A stretch of DNA of 64,000 nucleotides, from contig OW804096.1 in NCBI GenBank assembly GCA_942159475.1, positions 103,514,194 to 103,578,193 of the forward strand, in the 5' to 3' direction. The DNA is from Sthenelais limicola. Its lineage: Eukaryota > Annelida > Polychaeta > Phyllodocida > Sigalionidae. This document shows positions 12,701 to 21,770 of this stretch, one piece after another (within the stretch, counting starts at the first letter, position 1; each line of letters begins with the position of its first letter). A program made the position numbers and the translations under genes. The notes beneath the pieces were generated by a model. It made no database searches and was not told where the DNA came from. It was given only the letters and a program-made list of their open reading frames with translations.

Positions 12701-13561
12701 TGTTTTAACAATTTTTGAATTCGTATAGATCAGATCACATGTTGTTTCAGAGGACATGGTTATTCTTGTTGGAGAGGTTATGAGTTGTTTCATTGAAACA
12801 TTATGTTCAATCGATAGTAATTGGGTCTTACTCCGTGATGGTTTCTGATAATTAACATTAAAGTCTCCTACAAGGATTTTGTCTGAGTTTGAGGGTAAAT
12901 TTCCTACTATTTCTTGTATTGAGTGTCTAGCTTCGTTTAAATCTCCGTCCGGCGGGCGGTAGGAGTTGAAGACTACTACATCCTTGTAGGGGTTCAATTT
13001 TATTGTGAGCGATTGGATTTCAATATTTAAGTTACTGACATGGAAATTGTCACTGCCCGGTATAACCTCATATTTATCTAGTACATAAGTTGCCAGGCCT
13101 CCTCCTGTTTTCTTGGTTGTTTGCCTATCGTGTCTAAAAATATTATAGCCTTCAAGATGTATTAAATCATCATAGATATTGGCATTTAGCCATGTTTCAT
13201 TTATACCAATAACATCAAAGTGATATTTTTTACAAATCGCTTCTAATTCAGGTACTTTATTTAATAAGCTTCTGACGTTAAGACTTAATACTTTGAATCC
13301 CTTGGCTTTGGCAAGACAATCGTCGTTACCATTGTCAGGATGAGATTCTGCTACATTTTGAATTCTTAAGTTTCTTTTACGTCGCGCAGTCTTTGCTTGG
13401 GTCAGACATGGAGACCCTATCCAGGACAATTTGGATAATAATAGACTTATGAAGACTAATATATAAGTAATAATAACCCACAGGGTGAAGTATCCATCGT
13501 GGGTATTCAGGATACCAATAAACAACAATTCATGGGCACCAGAGACGTACCAAGGTAACAA
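6703..13561 (-). pseudogene. CR1-like ORF2 polyprotein (endonuclease + RT), internally amplified
   Basis: This is the replication protein of a CR1-like LINE: an APE endonuclease nicks target DNA and the RT copies the RNA there. In the 13561 frame, residues about 25-50 are strongly hydrophobic (LWVIITYILVFISLLL). The endonuclease follows, with LNVRSLLNK, INETWL, KTGGGLATYV, LVGDFNVNY, CDLIYTN and NISDHLPT, so all catalytic positions are present. A 309-residue block is then repeated five times (see 8007-12639), each copy ending in the RT fingers motif VTPLFKAG...NYRPISS. Next come AYLDLRKAFDTVNH (motif A) and CGVPQGTTLGP (motif B). An extra C in the run near 7626-7630 shifts the frame. The other frame continues through LLFNLYINDLP, MFADDTIVY (motif C) and TYKYLGIDID to the WNKLP block and a stop at 6703. 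The frameshift separates motif C from motif A, so this copy should be inactive. Confidence 0.9.
8007..12639 (-). repeat. Five tandem, in-frame copies of a 927-bp ORF2 segment
   Basis: Units begin at 8007, 8934, 9861, 10788 and 11715, an exact 927-bp (309-codon) spacing. Each encodes the endonuclease-RT linker and RT fingers. Copies differ by only a few bases. A C/T difference (tttttcatt against ttttttatt near 8235, 9162, 10089, 11016 and 11943) alternates copy by copy, giving I, M, I, M, I in protein order. The junction joins LPA to QQEQYRR with about 2 bp of filler. The first unit in protein order is slightly different (DKVCPLNT against DEVCLLNT). A LINE needs only one such segment. Either real tandem amplification or an assembly collapse/expansion error could explain it. 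Confidence 0.95.
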
Positions 13562-13720
13562 AATTCAAAATGGCAAATGAACAAGTGTAAAGTCGACCTA
13601 TATATCAATATGCAACATATCATGAACCTGTAATAATACAAAATTCAAGATGGCAGATATACAAGTGTAAAGTCGACCTTTATATCAATGTGCAACATAT
13701 CATGAACCTCCAATAATACA
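13561..13720. repeat. 80-bp tandem duplication between esterase frame and ORF2
   Basis: The sequence aaattcaaaatggcaaatg and what follows is repeated at 13641 with about ten differences. It includes the agtgtaaagtcgacct motif in both copies. It lies in the short spacer just upstream of the ORF2 start on the minus strand. Confidence 0.85.
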
Positions 13721-14395
13721 ATCAAGGGTTTTGTATATGGACCATATTAGCTGGCGTGCGACTTTGGCTATACACTTGGCCCAGTTGTCGAGTCCATCGG
13801 TCCCTAGGCGACAGCGATCCTCCGCTAACTTGTAATACTTGTTTTGGTGATGGTGACGAGTATTATGATGGATGTAGTCGTGGGTTAGCACCGTAGGGAC
13901 ATGATTTGTGGCGTTTCTGCTGATAATCTCCTGATTAACCACTCCGATCGTCTGGTTTAGGTGGTCTTGTGCTGGATCGGTATACTCAGGGGCAGCGAGT
14001 ATTATACCACCCCAGATCCATGCCTACCAGGGTGGCAAAGACTACTGGAGCAGTATACGGGTAGAGGATGTAGCGGGTATGATCTTCGACCGAGATCATG
14101 TCTTCTAGGTAGGTAAGGGCCGAGGTTGTGAGCCGGTTAAATCTTGGGTATACTTGTTTGGTTGTCTTATCCTTAATCGCAATATGGTACATAACCCAGA
14201 TGTGTAGATCACTAGGCGTGGTTTGAGTCTGAATATTGTGTCAGCCGCTAGTTGGGCCGACACGGTCAGGGAGGCTCCTGAGTATGCTAGCACTTTGGTG
14301 TTTACGTATGTATTATACGGTAGATAGTCACTGAAGTATGGGGTGAGACCTCTCACTCTAGAGTCACCTACTATTAGTATCAGTCTTGGTGCCAT
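13700..14395 (-). pseudogene. SGNH/GDSL esterase-like frame of the CR1-like LINE
   Basis: The frame opens with MAPRLILIVGDSRVRGL, where GDS is block I of SGNH hydrolases. It continues with AYSGASLTVSAQL (block II region) and KPRLVIYTSG (block III strand). One frameshift near 14190 moves to YHIAIKDKTTKQVYPRFNRL, and a second near 13990 leads to the end. The end contains RLGTDGLDNWAKCIAKVARQ, in the place of the block V DxxH motif, with D where the catalytic His is expected. Esterase domains of this type are known between the nucleic-acid-binding region and ORF2 of CR1-like LINEs; their role is not settled. It sits 32 bp after the ORF1 read-through end. Two frameshifts and the apparent loss of His suggest it is inactive. 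Confidence 0.75.
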
Positions 14396-14426
14396 GTTGT
14401 TGCTGGTATTCTGAAAGCATATACAG

Positions 14427-16089
14427 TTATATTAGTTCAATTTTTAGCTCACCTAGTATCTCGCCAAACACATTCTTTCCACGCTTGAAAGTTTCGGGGT
14501 TAAAAGCTAGGTCACCTAGTCGATGGCCGGTCCCCCACTTTCTGTCGAGCGTCATCTCTTAAAACTTGGTGAAAGTGGACTCTCGAAACTTCTCAAGCAA
14601 TGTAGGATTTTGCAGAAACTTTTCACGAACAATATCCTTTAGTAGGTTTCTCTCACCCTGTTCCCATGTGTCCGATATTTCAATGCTAGCCGCTTTGCTC
14701 TTTATATCGTAAGGGTTTTCCAGGTCTAAGATTTCTAGGCCTAGTTTCGCATTTTTGTCGGACATTATCAATTCAGATTTCATGTGTCTGTTCGGCAGAA
14801 GAATATTCTATCTCATTGAAATAGAATTTTGCTGGGTGAAAGTTCGATAAATAGACCAGTTCTCCTTGGAAGCCAAGCCCGTTTGTTTGCGGATAGATTT
14901 TTTGTTTCGTATCCTCGGGCCTGGCTCCTACTGGTAGAAGATGCAGGTCATCCACGTTGTATTGTGTACCTTCGAAAAGGAGGTGTGTCATACGCACGTG
15001 GGGCTTGTTGTTTTCATCTAGCTTCGTGAGCAGTTTTCCACATTTCCTGATCAAACTGCTTTGTCTCTGTATTTGATCTGGCACGTCTTTGTTTATCCAC
15101 AGACCTCGATTACCGCTCTGAGCTTTAATTTGAGCTGCAGATTTGATAATTTTGTCTTTAATTTTGAGTGTGGAAAGAGTGGTATGTACCGATCGTGTCT
15201 TATTTTGTTTATATTTACCCTGCCGATAGATCACTTGTATACTGTCTGAGTCAAACTCAGGGACTGAGGGGGAGATTAGCCTAGTTAGCTTATCGACCAG
15301 GTCTTCTTCTGTACTTTCGGGAATTCCCTCAAAGACTAGGTTTGATTTCCTAATATTTAATTCCATTAAGTCGATTCGCGAATTAGCTTGTTTCAGTTTA
15401 GTAACTAGTTTTGATTGTGAGAGCTCTGATTTTTCAAGTTGCGATTTGAGTGTATCACATTTTTGGTTTAGGGCTTGAGCATCAGGTTGTAGTATGTCAT
15501 TAGCTGCTCGGGTTGCAGCCAATTGTGTGTTATTGGCCAATATGCCGTCAATTTCACCAAGTTTTTGATTTACTTCATCTTTTACTGCGACAATTTCGGA
15601 GATGGAGGGCTCTACTTTGGCAGATATGAGTGCTGTTAGCTTGTCGTCAGATAATTTCGAGTCAAGTTCTTGGATTTTTGAGTTAATGGCGGTTTCAGCT
15701 TGGTTCAAAGAGTTAAGGGCTGGTTTTACTTTCTTATTGACCAAAATTACAATTTCTTTGTCAGATATTTTATTTTCAACCGCTTGTACCCTGGCGTTCA
15801 TTTTTTTCAGCTTGTCGTCATACTCTAATTTATGGGCTTCCAGACTAGCTGCAAAGGAATTTATGTCAGTTGAGATTTTAGAGGTCGATTGTTCATTTTG
15901 ATCAATCAATTTCTGAGATAAGGTTTCCATTGAGGTATTATTGTGCTTTTTTAGGTCCTCAACTAACTGGAGCATGAAAACTTGCATCTGGTCAGTACTT
16001 GTAATGTTAGATTCATCAATTGACGGTTTGATCGGGTCATTTTCATTTTTTCCAATTTGGGCCTGAGCCTGGTTAAGCCGGGAATCCAC
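14427..16089 (-). pseudogene. LINE ORF1: coiled coil, RRM-like core, C-terminal NADAR domain
   Basis: The 16089 frame has about 180 residues of heptad-rich helix (repeated K.QELDSKLSDDKLTALISA-type segments). An RRM-like core follows (RKSNLVFEGIPESTEEDLVD ... IQVIYRQGKYKQNKTRSVH), then an L1-type C-terminal domain (RGLWINKDVPDQIQRQSSLI ... VDDLHLLPVG). From about residue 405 it becomes a NADAR/YbiA domain, starting LSNFHPAKFYFNEIEYSSAE. A one-base frameshift at about 14783 continues it as MKSELIMSDKNAKLGLEILD, then DTWEQGERNLLKDIVREKF and LQNPTLLEKF. After a TAA at about 14559 the same frame runs on through DRKWGTGHRL and GKNVFGEILGEL to 14427. The Glu, the 'D..WG.G' and the 'KF.QNP.L' signatures are all visible. 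The listed start at 16089 is a GTG beside an inserted element; the real N-terminus is at 16900. Confidence 0.85.
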
Positions 16090-16726
16090 ACGGCGACTTC
16101 AGGGCCAAGTCGCCCATATTTTCCACCCAAGTCGCCCAAGTTTTCAGTCTCTCTCTGTCGCCCGTTGTGTCGCTCATGTTGGCTGCTGTGTGGATTCCCA
16201 AACTGAGAACGTCTTCTGGCGACATCACTAATTACCTCGGCGACTTGGACAGGCGACACAACATGAGCGACTAGATTAAACATTTTCATTCCAGTCGCTC
16301 AAATGGTGAGCGACACGGGGGTCATAAACGTGAAGTCGCCCGTCGGGAGGTCGCTCAAGTGGGTCTGAGATGGTACACAATGTGTGTGGATTCGGGTCAG
16401 TGTAACACCTTTGAGCGACTTGGCCTGTTTCAGCCAATCACAAGCCAGGAAAGCTGTGATGTCGCTCTACCTCCATGTAGCTGTACTTGTTAGAGCGACT
16501 TATTTAAGCTCTGAAAGTTGGGCGACTTTACAATGTAGCCACATATAAATCACTAGTGGATTCCCATTCAGACAGGCGACTTTCATGATGTCGCCCATCC
16601 TGAATCCTACCATAATGCGCCAAGTCGCCACACTTTAATGCATGTCGCTCAATTAAAAAGATATTAAATGATTTCTAGAATTGTGTAAAGTCGCTCACCA
16701 TTTTTAGGCGTCAATGGATTTAGGCC
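16080..16726. mobile_element. Small element dense in GTCGC/GCGAC motifs, inserted in LINE ORF1
   Basis: About 640 bp separate the two parts of ORF1. I count about 22 GTCGC or GCGAC cores, mostly as AAGTCGCC, GTCGCTCA or their complements, in both orientations. The ends share an AATCCA core (gggaatccacac at the left, tcaatggattt at the right). The flanks ttaagccgg and ttaagacgg could be a 9-bp target duplication with one change, or a TTAA site. Dense subterminal repeats of this kind are usual for transposase-binding regions of DNA transposons. No coding capacity is seen. The superfamily is not assigned. Confidence 0.65.
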
Positions 16727-16900
16727 TTAAGACGGATTATTGTTTGGTTCGCTTTCATTTAGTTTAGTTGGGCTTTGTATAGCTATACCATCGGAGTCGA
16801 CTGTTGTGGGTTCAATATCAGGTTGTGACATGGCGGGTGAGTCAAGTTGGGTTTCAGAATGACTGTCAATTATGCTAGTTGATTTAGAACGTAACGCCAT
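16727..16900 (-). pseudogene. N-terminal piece of the CR1-like LINE ORF1
   Basis: From an ATG at 16900 the minus strand reads MALRSKSTSIIDSHSETQLD and on to a TAA at 16727, 57 residues that are polar and serine/threonine-rich, like disordered ORF1 N-termini. The frame ends where the GTCGC-rich element begins. ORF1 resumes beyond that element with LNQAQAQIGKNENDP. The two parts are out of phase by one base, so an indel accompanied or followed the insertion. Confidence 0.6.
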
Positions 16901-17288
16901 TTTTGCAGACTTAGGAATAAAGTTTTTCTTTGAGGTAGAAGTATTACCTATAAATCAAGCGAAAACAAATATCAGTTTTAAGGTTGTTATTTCGAAACCT
17001 CACAATGTAAGCATGAATGGGGCACAAGGCAGAAGCTTCTGTGGGGATAATGAATAAACATGAATACAAATGTAAGTGGTAGAGCATCAGACAGTGACAA
17101 CAAATGTCTAGAATTTCATTAACCAATCTGTGAAGAGAATAACATTTAAGATTGAATGTCTAGTTCATGCACAGTCTCTCTGTATTATTTAAGTGGCATT
17201 AATCTCTCAGTCCTGGATGTGAGGGGAGAGAAGAAGAGCTTGCGCCCAGAACCCAATTTTGTAGTATTATTGTGTAGTAGAGTGGAGA
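16901..17288. other. No gene recognised; likely LINE 5' UTR and junction
   Basis: The stretch lies between the first ATG of the CR1-like ORF1 and the tyrosine-recombinase remnant. It should include the LINE 5' UTR, but I cannot place the exact 5' end. Confidence 0.35.
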
Positions 17289-18206
17289 CTATGGGAGCAC
17301 GTCCAGCGCATGGGCCACTTTGGACTCGATGTGCTGGCGGTGAGGGAGGGGAGAAGACAGGTACTTGAGCACAGCAAGTGACTGCCAGTCACCCGCCATC
17401 CTGATATCCTGCAGGTTGACGCCCTGGAGGTGCATAAAAGTTGCGGCCCCACGGCGGAGGCTGTGAAGACCGACATCCTTTTTAACGCCCGCGGCTGATG
17501 CCCATTTCTTGAGAAGGCGAAGTGCAGCAGAGTAGAGAACAGGAGAGCCCCCTTTGGTCGATATTAGCGGGGCTGACGGGGAAGCAGGGTGCTGAGACAC
17601 TAGGGAACGAAGCGCATGGACCAGGCAGAGGGCAGATGAGCAGCGTTTCACAGGCATGACGAAGGGTCTGGCCCCGTGTTGATCAGTCTTAGAAGAGCCA
17701 ATAGACACCAGAACCCAATCGCCGTCAAAGGTGATGTCCCCCCTGGATAGTAGATGGCTGCTGCCCTCTGATTGGAAGACATGGGATTTGCGCAGGAGGG
17801 TGCGATAACACAGTAACACGCCCACCCATACAGCAAACTCCAAGTCTTTGTCCAAGTCCACATGTTGAAACATCTCTTTCAAGTCGTGAGGAAGCAGAGG
17901 GTCCTTGGGGGACTCTACAGTAGAAGTAGCACGTTTAATGCCTCGCATGAGCAGAGACAGTTGAAAGTCCTCGCGTAGGTCAGGACCTCCGTAAAACTTT
18001 GACAGGTGATTGAGGGCAGAGAGGTTGTTATTAATTGTCGAGTAGGCAAGGCGCTTCACTGTTGCCATATGAGCCAAATATCTGGACACTAGCAAAGGCC
18101 CAACTGGAAGAGGATCCACTGAAGCTTCCGAACCTTGGCGTCTAGGTTGCCTGTAGGGAAGATATTGCAGATGGTACAAGACACACGTTTTTAGCAAAGC
18201 AGGCAT
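17289..18206 (-). pseudogene. Tyrosine recombinase of a truncated Ngaro/DIRS-type retrotransposon
   Basis: A 305-residue open frame matches the recombinase of YR retrotransposons, which integrates circular cDNA. The N-terminal core-binding half (HMATVKRLAYSTINNNLSAL) precedes the catalytic half: the first Arg in CYRTLLRKSH, the beta-hairpin Lys in IGSSKTDQHG, the H-x-x-R box LHSLRRGAATF, then AGDWQSLAVLKYL with the tryptophan and nucleophilic Tyr in place. It resembles the intact recombinase at 27.2-28.1 kb but is clearly a different, diverged family member. The frame is open, but the element lacks its 5' part and recognisable split repeats, so it is annotated as a remnant. Confidence 0.85.
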
Positions 18207-18230
18207 GAAAGATATATTTTAGAATGTCGA

Positions 18231-18866
18231 CTAGGTGAGGGCATAAGGTAGCATGTGGACACAGGCACGGGTGTTACACACGACCAGAATGGCACTATCA
18301 TTAAAATCCCTTGATGGCAGTGCCCGATGGAGCACGGAGGCAAAGGAGCATAGTTCATGTGAAGAAGGGCTAGCAAAGCAGCAAGGGGGCAGATTTATGG
18401 CACACGGGTTGATGTCCAGTTGGAAGCCGATGAACTCTGAATCAGACAAGGCATATGTACTGCCAACTGTGACACTGCCAAGAGAGGCAGCATATGAGGA
18501 CGAAGATATCCATGCTATGTAGTCCCAGTCAGTCGTTGAGGCAGAGAGCATGCATGACACCCCGTTGAAGTAGTTCATGTTCACGTACCACCAGTGAAGA
18601 TCAGAGATCATTGCAGATGAAAGGCGCCTTTTTTCAGTAGATGACATGGATTTTAGAAGATCAAACACAGCATTAATGTATATACGGCCACCCGCAATGA
18701 CCTTACCGCAATGTGATAAGATGCCCACAAGGCGCTGAAGTTGGGTCTTTGTAGCCCTTTTGCGGCCAGAGAAGAATAGTAACTCGGAGTGAAGTCTGAC
18801 CATTTTTGGTGTACAAGGAGGCTCCTTGTGCTTTTTGAAACACACCGGACAGTTTATGGTAGACAT
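18231..18866 (-). pseudogene. RT thumb/RNase H remnant of the truncated YR retrotransposon
   Basis: Just upstream of the recombinase on the same strand, this frame starts in the RT thumb (LLFFSGRKRATKTQLQRLVG, then ILSHCGKVIAGGRIYINAVF) and runs into a diverged RNase H region. It matches the thumb of the intact element (KKQLERFCGYISHCSAVFKG). At the RNase H positions where the intact element has SDSSSRG and IDNTQV, this one has SSSSYAA and VCNTRA, so two acidic residues appear lost. The palm with the catalytic DD is absent, marking a 5' truncation near 18880. Confidence 0.75.
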
Positions 18867-18889
18867 CTCGGATGCAGAGGAAGAATCTT

Positions 18890-19701
18890 TCTCGATTTAA
18901 AATTTTTTTGCGACTCCCTCGTCTTCTGAGATGGCTGGGAAGATGGCGACTGCCGTCTTGTCACTGAGACGCAGCCGGCTCCCAGGCGAAAGTTCTAAGT
19001 CGTCCTGGCGACCGCCCTATGACGTCCCGTCCCGTCCCGTCAGTGCACCTTCCTATGATTTATACCTATATTCCCATGGAATATACTCCATATTTTGATT
19101 TTGGTTAAAACGTACCAGGTCTGTTTGGAGTCTACGCCTCGCCAGTGGCAGCCTAGCTACCGGTGTCTGTGTGGTGGGCGATAATAAAGTGCTATGGTTC
19201 GACATAGGGAAGTTCACAGTCAATACACAGTAATTTCCAAATTAGTCCAATTTGCAGTATGGGTTGTATCAACCTTTCAAATAAACAGATATACTACCAT
19301 GTCTCTTATGTATTGTTACCTGGCTTGCTCTTTAAGGCATGTAGGTATGCGCAGGATACCACAAAGACCATTGAATGAAACTCACCAGGTTAGTTTTCAG
19401 TCTGCTTCTCGCCAGTGGCAGTCCTGCTACCGGTGGTTGTGCTTGTAGTGTTGTGGTGGGCGATAATAGAGTAGTTTGGCCCGACCTGGGGAGATTTCAC
19501 ATGACACAAGTAATACACAAGTAATTCACAGTAGTTTCCGACTTAGTCCAGTTTTATGGTGTCCTATGTGGATTCTCTGTGGTATTATATACGTCCTCCG
19601 TTTTTAGAGTTCAGTACGTTGTGTAAAGTGTCCTGGAATAGTGGGAACGTCCGAGACTAGCCCAAGCAGTTCGTGCGCGTTGACACCATTTTAGGGTTGT
19701 A
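18890..19701. repeat. Unassigned stretch with two diverged direct repeats
   Basis: Segments at about 19107-19255 and 19382-19560 share ctcgccagtggcag, gctaccggtg, tggtgggcgataata and aatttcc/agtttcc-type blocks in the same order, spaced about 270-280 bp apart. Tandem (CCCGT) units occur at about 19026-19042. This could be 5' UTR or terminal sequence of one of the flanking retroelements. No gene is seen. Confidence 0.6.
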
Positions 19702-21192
19702 ATAAGAAGAGAGTCAATATGTTACACGAAACGGAAATGTAGAGATAAAAGGAAAGTAGAAGCTGAATGTAGAGACCAAATGAAAACCCTATACCTGAAA
19801 GGTGTTCTTAATATGGAAGAAAGTCACGAGTTAGAGAGCATACAGAGTGATTTAAGGTTCATATAAAAGCTCAAGGTGCCATTGCCCGTAGCAGAGCGCA
19901 ATGGCTAACTGAGGGCGAGAAACCCATGGCATACTTCCTCAATTTGGAGAAAAGAAATTACAAAAAAAAGTCATATGACAGTTAGAAGTCAATGGTATAA
20001 ACATCAGTAAGCCGGAAAAAAATCTGTAAACTAAGAAAGAATTCTACCAAAACCTCTACAGCAAAAAATCTATAACTGTAGTGGAAAATAATGAATTTTT
20101 AACGCAATTGAGCTGTTTAGCCTTTGACTCTCTAGATCTATAACTTTATGTTGAACAGAGAAATTAGTAGTGACGAAATCAAGAAAACCCTAGACTCCTG
20201 TCCCAGCAACAAAGCCCCGGGCCCCGATAGACTCCCTGCAGAATTCTTTAAATGTTTTGGGGGCACATTAGGCCCAATCTTTTATGAAGTTATCACTGAA
20301 TGTATTATGTGGGACGGTCTGCCTAATGAAATGTATGGAGGAATCGTGTGACTAATCCCCCCAAAAGACTGTAATCTAAAGCGTATTGGCAGCTGAAGGC
20401 CTATCATTCTGTTGAATACTGACTATAAAATCATATCTAAAATGCTGAGTATAAAACTGAAAAACTGTATCGGCAAGGTAGTTAATGAGGATCAATACAG
20501 GTTTATCAAAGGACGATATGTAATGACCCTCGGTTTCGTTGGGGAGGAGAAATAACAACAGAACTCATCATTCTATTATTACTCTGTTTTAATGAGACTA
20601 TGAGAGTAGACTAGGTAGTTTTACAGAGGCATATAAAGTAGTGTGTAGATACAAACGTTGTTCAGGTAATACAGGTAAGGAAGAAGGAATGGTAAAACAG
20701 TGCTATGTAAATCGTGGTTCCACCTTGTGGGTAATACAGGGAATTACACATACATAGTAAGGCAAGGTAATGTAAGTAGTATATGAGATATGCATGGCAC
20801 TACAGATATATAGGATGGGGGTTCAGGAGATAAGAAGAGATAACTCAATATCTAGAAAAAAATAAGCTGAAAGGTTTATTTATGCCACTTGATTTTAAAA
20901 AAGCCTATGACTCTGTGTTGTGGGATTTTCTTTACCAATGTTTAGAAGTTGTGAATGTAGGCGATAGCTTTCTGAGCTGGATCAATCAATCCATGGATCA
21001 ATCCATGGCGGATTGAAGATCTTGCATAACTAACAATGGTTTCTTATCAGATTGGTTTGAAGTAAGAAGAGGTGTAAAGCAGGGTGATCCCATTTCATCA
21101 CTTCTGTTTATTATTGTGGTAGAAAGACTAGCAGAAAAGATTCAATGTGACCCTGAATGCCAGGGAATTATTTTTGGAGGTGTGGATGATAG
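19702..21192 (+). pseudogene. LINE copy A ORF2: linker and reverse transcriptase, truncated
   Basis: The frame resumes with IRRESICYTKRKCRDKRKVE, then ARSRAQWLTEGEKPMAYFLN, a block nearly identical to ARSRAKWLAEGEKPTK of the full-length relative. From 20148 it gives SNKAPGPDRLPAEFFK (RT fingers), then KRIGS-RPIILLNTDYKIIS and NEDQYRFIKGRYV. After an insertion at about 20525-20831 it resumes with YLEKNKLKGLFMPLDFKKAY (motif A), RRGVKQGDPISSLLFIIVVE (motif B), and breaks at about 21192 before the FADD motif. Several stops and frameshifts make it inactive. The following 130 bp of open frame are unrelated. Confidence 0.8.
20525..20831. mobile_element. About 310-bp unidentified insertion in LINE copy A RT
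   Basis: The RT reads FIKGRYV, breaks, and resumes with EEITQYLEK after about 310 bp, while the relative at 56.2 kb is contiguous there. The insert is non-coding. I find no clear inverted ends, poly(A) or target duplication. Confidence 0.5.
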
Positions 21193-21654
21193 AATAATAC
21201 ACCAAAGGCGCTCGTACTGGGAACCTTATATGACGAGTAAAATATCGCATTATGTGTGTGCATTGGGTTATGGCTTGTCAGCTGTTTGTCTAGGTTGTAT
21301 CATATTATACCTGTACCAGGAATAAAACATCATTCTTCAAAACTCTAATACTTTAATTGTTACCATTTGTTTTACACCACTTGTAACGGTACAACTGCAT
21401 CTTTTGATGAAAATATTGTTATTGCACCCCACTTATTCCGCCTTTCAAGAGGAATGCACATATAATAAATTGTGATACTGATATCACAAGTAAAAATGTT
21501 ATGTCAGATTGTATAGTTTAGAAGGAAAAAATGTATAGTTAGTTAAGACAAAATTAGGGCGTGATATTGAAGTAGATATCGCAAAAAAATGTAAGGAATT
21601 ATATAGAATACCGTAGTCACATGTGCTCCTCCACAGTATTCCTCATGGGGACAG

Positions 21655-21762
21655 GGCGCTGTGCAAGCTGGTCTCTATCTAATTTAAGGGCGTCACAGAT
21701 CGACCTGTTATTGCTCCTGTTATCTCGTGGGGCTGAGAAGACGGTACCATTTGGGTAACTGG
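21655..21762 (-). rRNA. 18S rRNA fragment A (degraded, antisense to plus strand)
   Basis: The plus strand reads taagggcgtcacagatcg, acctgttattgctc and tctcgtggggctga. This is the complement of the conserved 18S segment running from 'TTAGATG' back through the 'AACAGGTCTGTGATGCCC' block. Upstream, gcgctgtgcaagctgg also fits. Many substitutions and small indels show it is a pseudogene fragment. It is colinear with fragments B and C. Confidence 0.7.
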
Positions 21763-21770
21763 CAGACTAC

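Larger units (their letters stand above)
6393..16900 (-). mobile_element. CR1-like LINE with ORF1 (NADAR), esterase frame and ORF2
   Basis: On the minus strand the order is ORF1 N-terminus (16900-16727), an inserted small element (about 16726-16080), the rest of ORF1 with coiled coil, RRM-like and NADAR regions (16089-14427), an SGNH esterase-like frame (14395-13700), ORF2 with APE endonuclease and RT (13561-6703), a 3' UTR of about 290 bp, and a TTCTA repeat tail. The esterase domain is a known feature of CR1-type LINEs. Frameshifts and stops in ORF1, the esterase frame and ORF2 show the copy is inactive. Its length is inflated by about 3.7 kb of tandem duplication inside ORF2. Confidence 0.8.
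5018..21192 (+). mobile_element. L1/Tx1-like LINE copy A, split by a 13.3-kb insertion block
   Basis: The pieces at 5018-6392 (ORF1 tail and endonuclease) and 19702-21192 (ORF2 linker and RT) look like one element. The first piece ends at codons reading D-Y-I-K-Y-V. The second begins with I-R-R-E-S-I-C-Y in the same phase, as expected for contiguous ORF2 of this family. TGTA borders both sides (6389-6392 and 19698-19701) and may be a target duplication. Everything from 6393 to 19701 would be later insertions. The RT half is itself interrupted at 20525-20831 and stops at about 21192, just before the catalytic FADD motif. Confidence 0.65.

Noticed and set aside
16089..16089. Start codon of LINE ORF1 at 16089
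   Set aside because: The codon is GTG at the border of an inserted element; the likely original start is the ATG at 16900.
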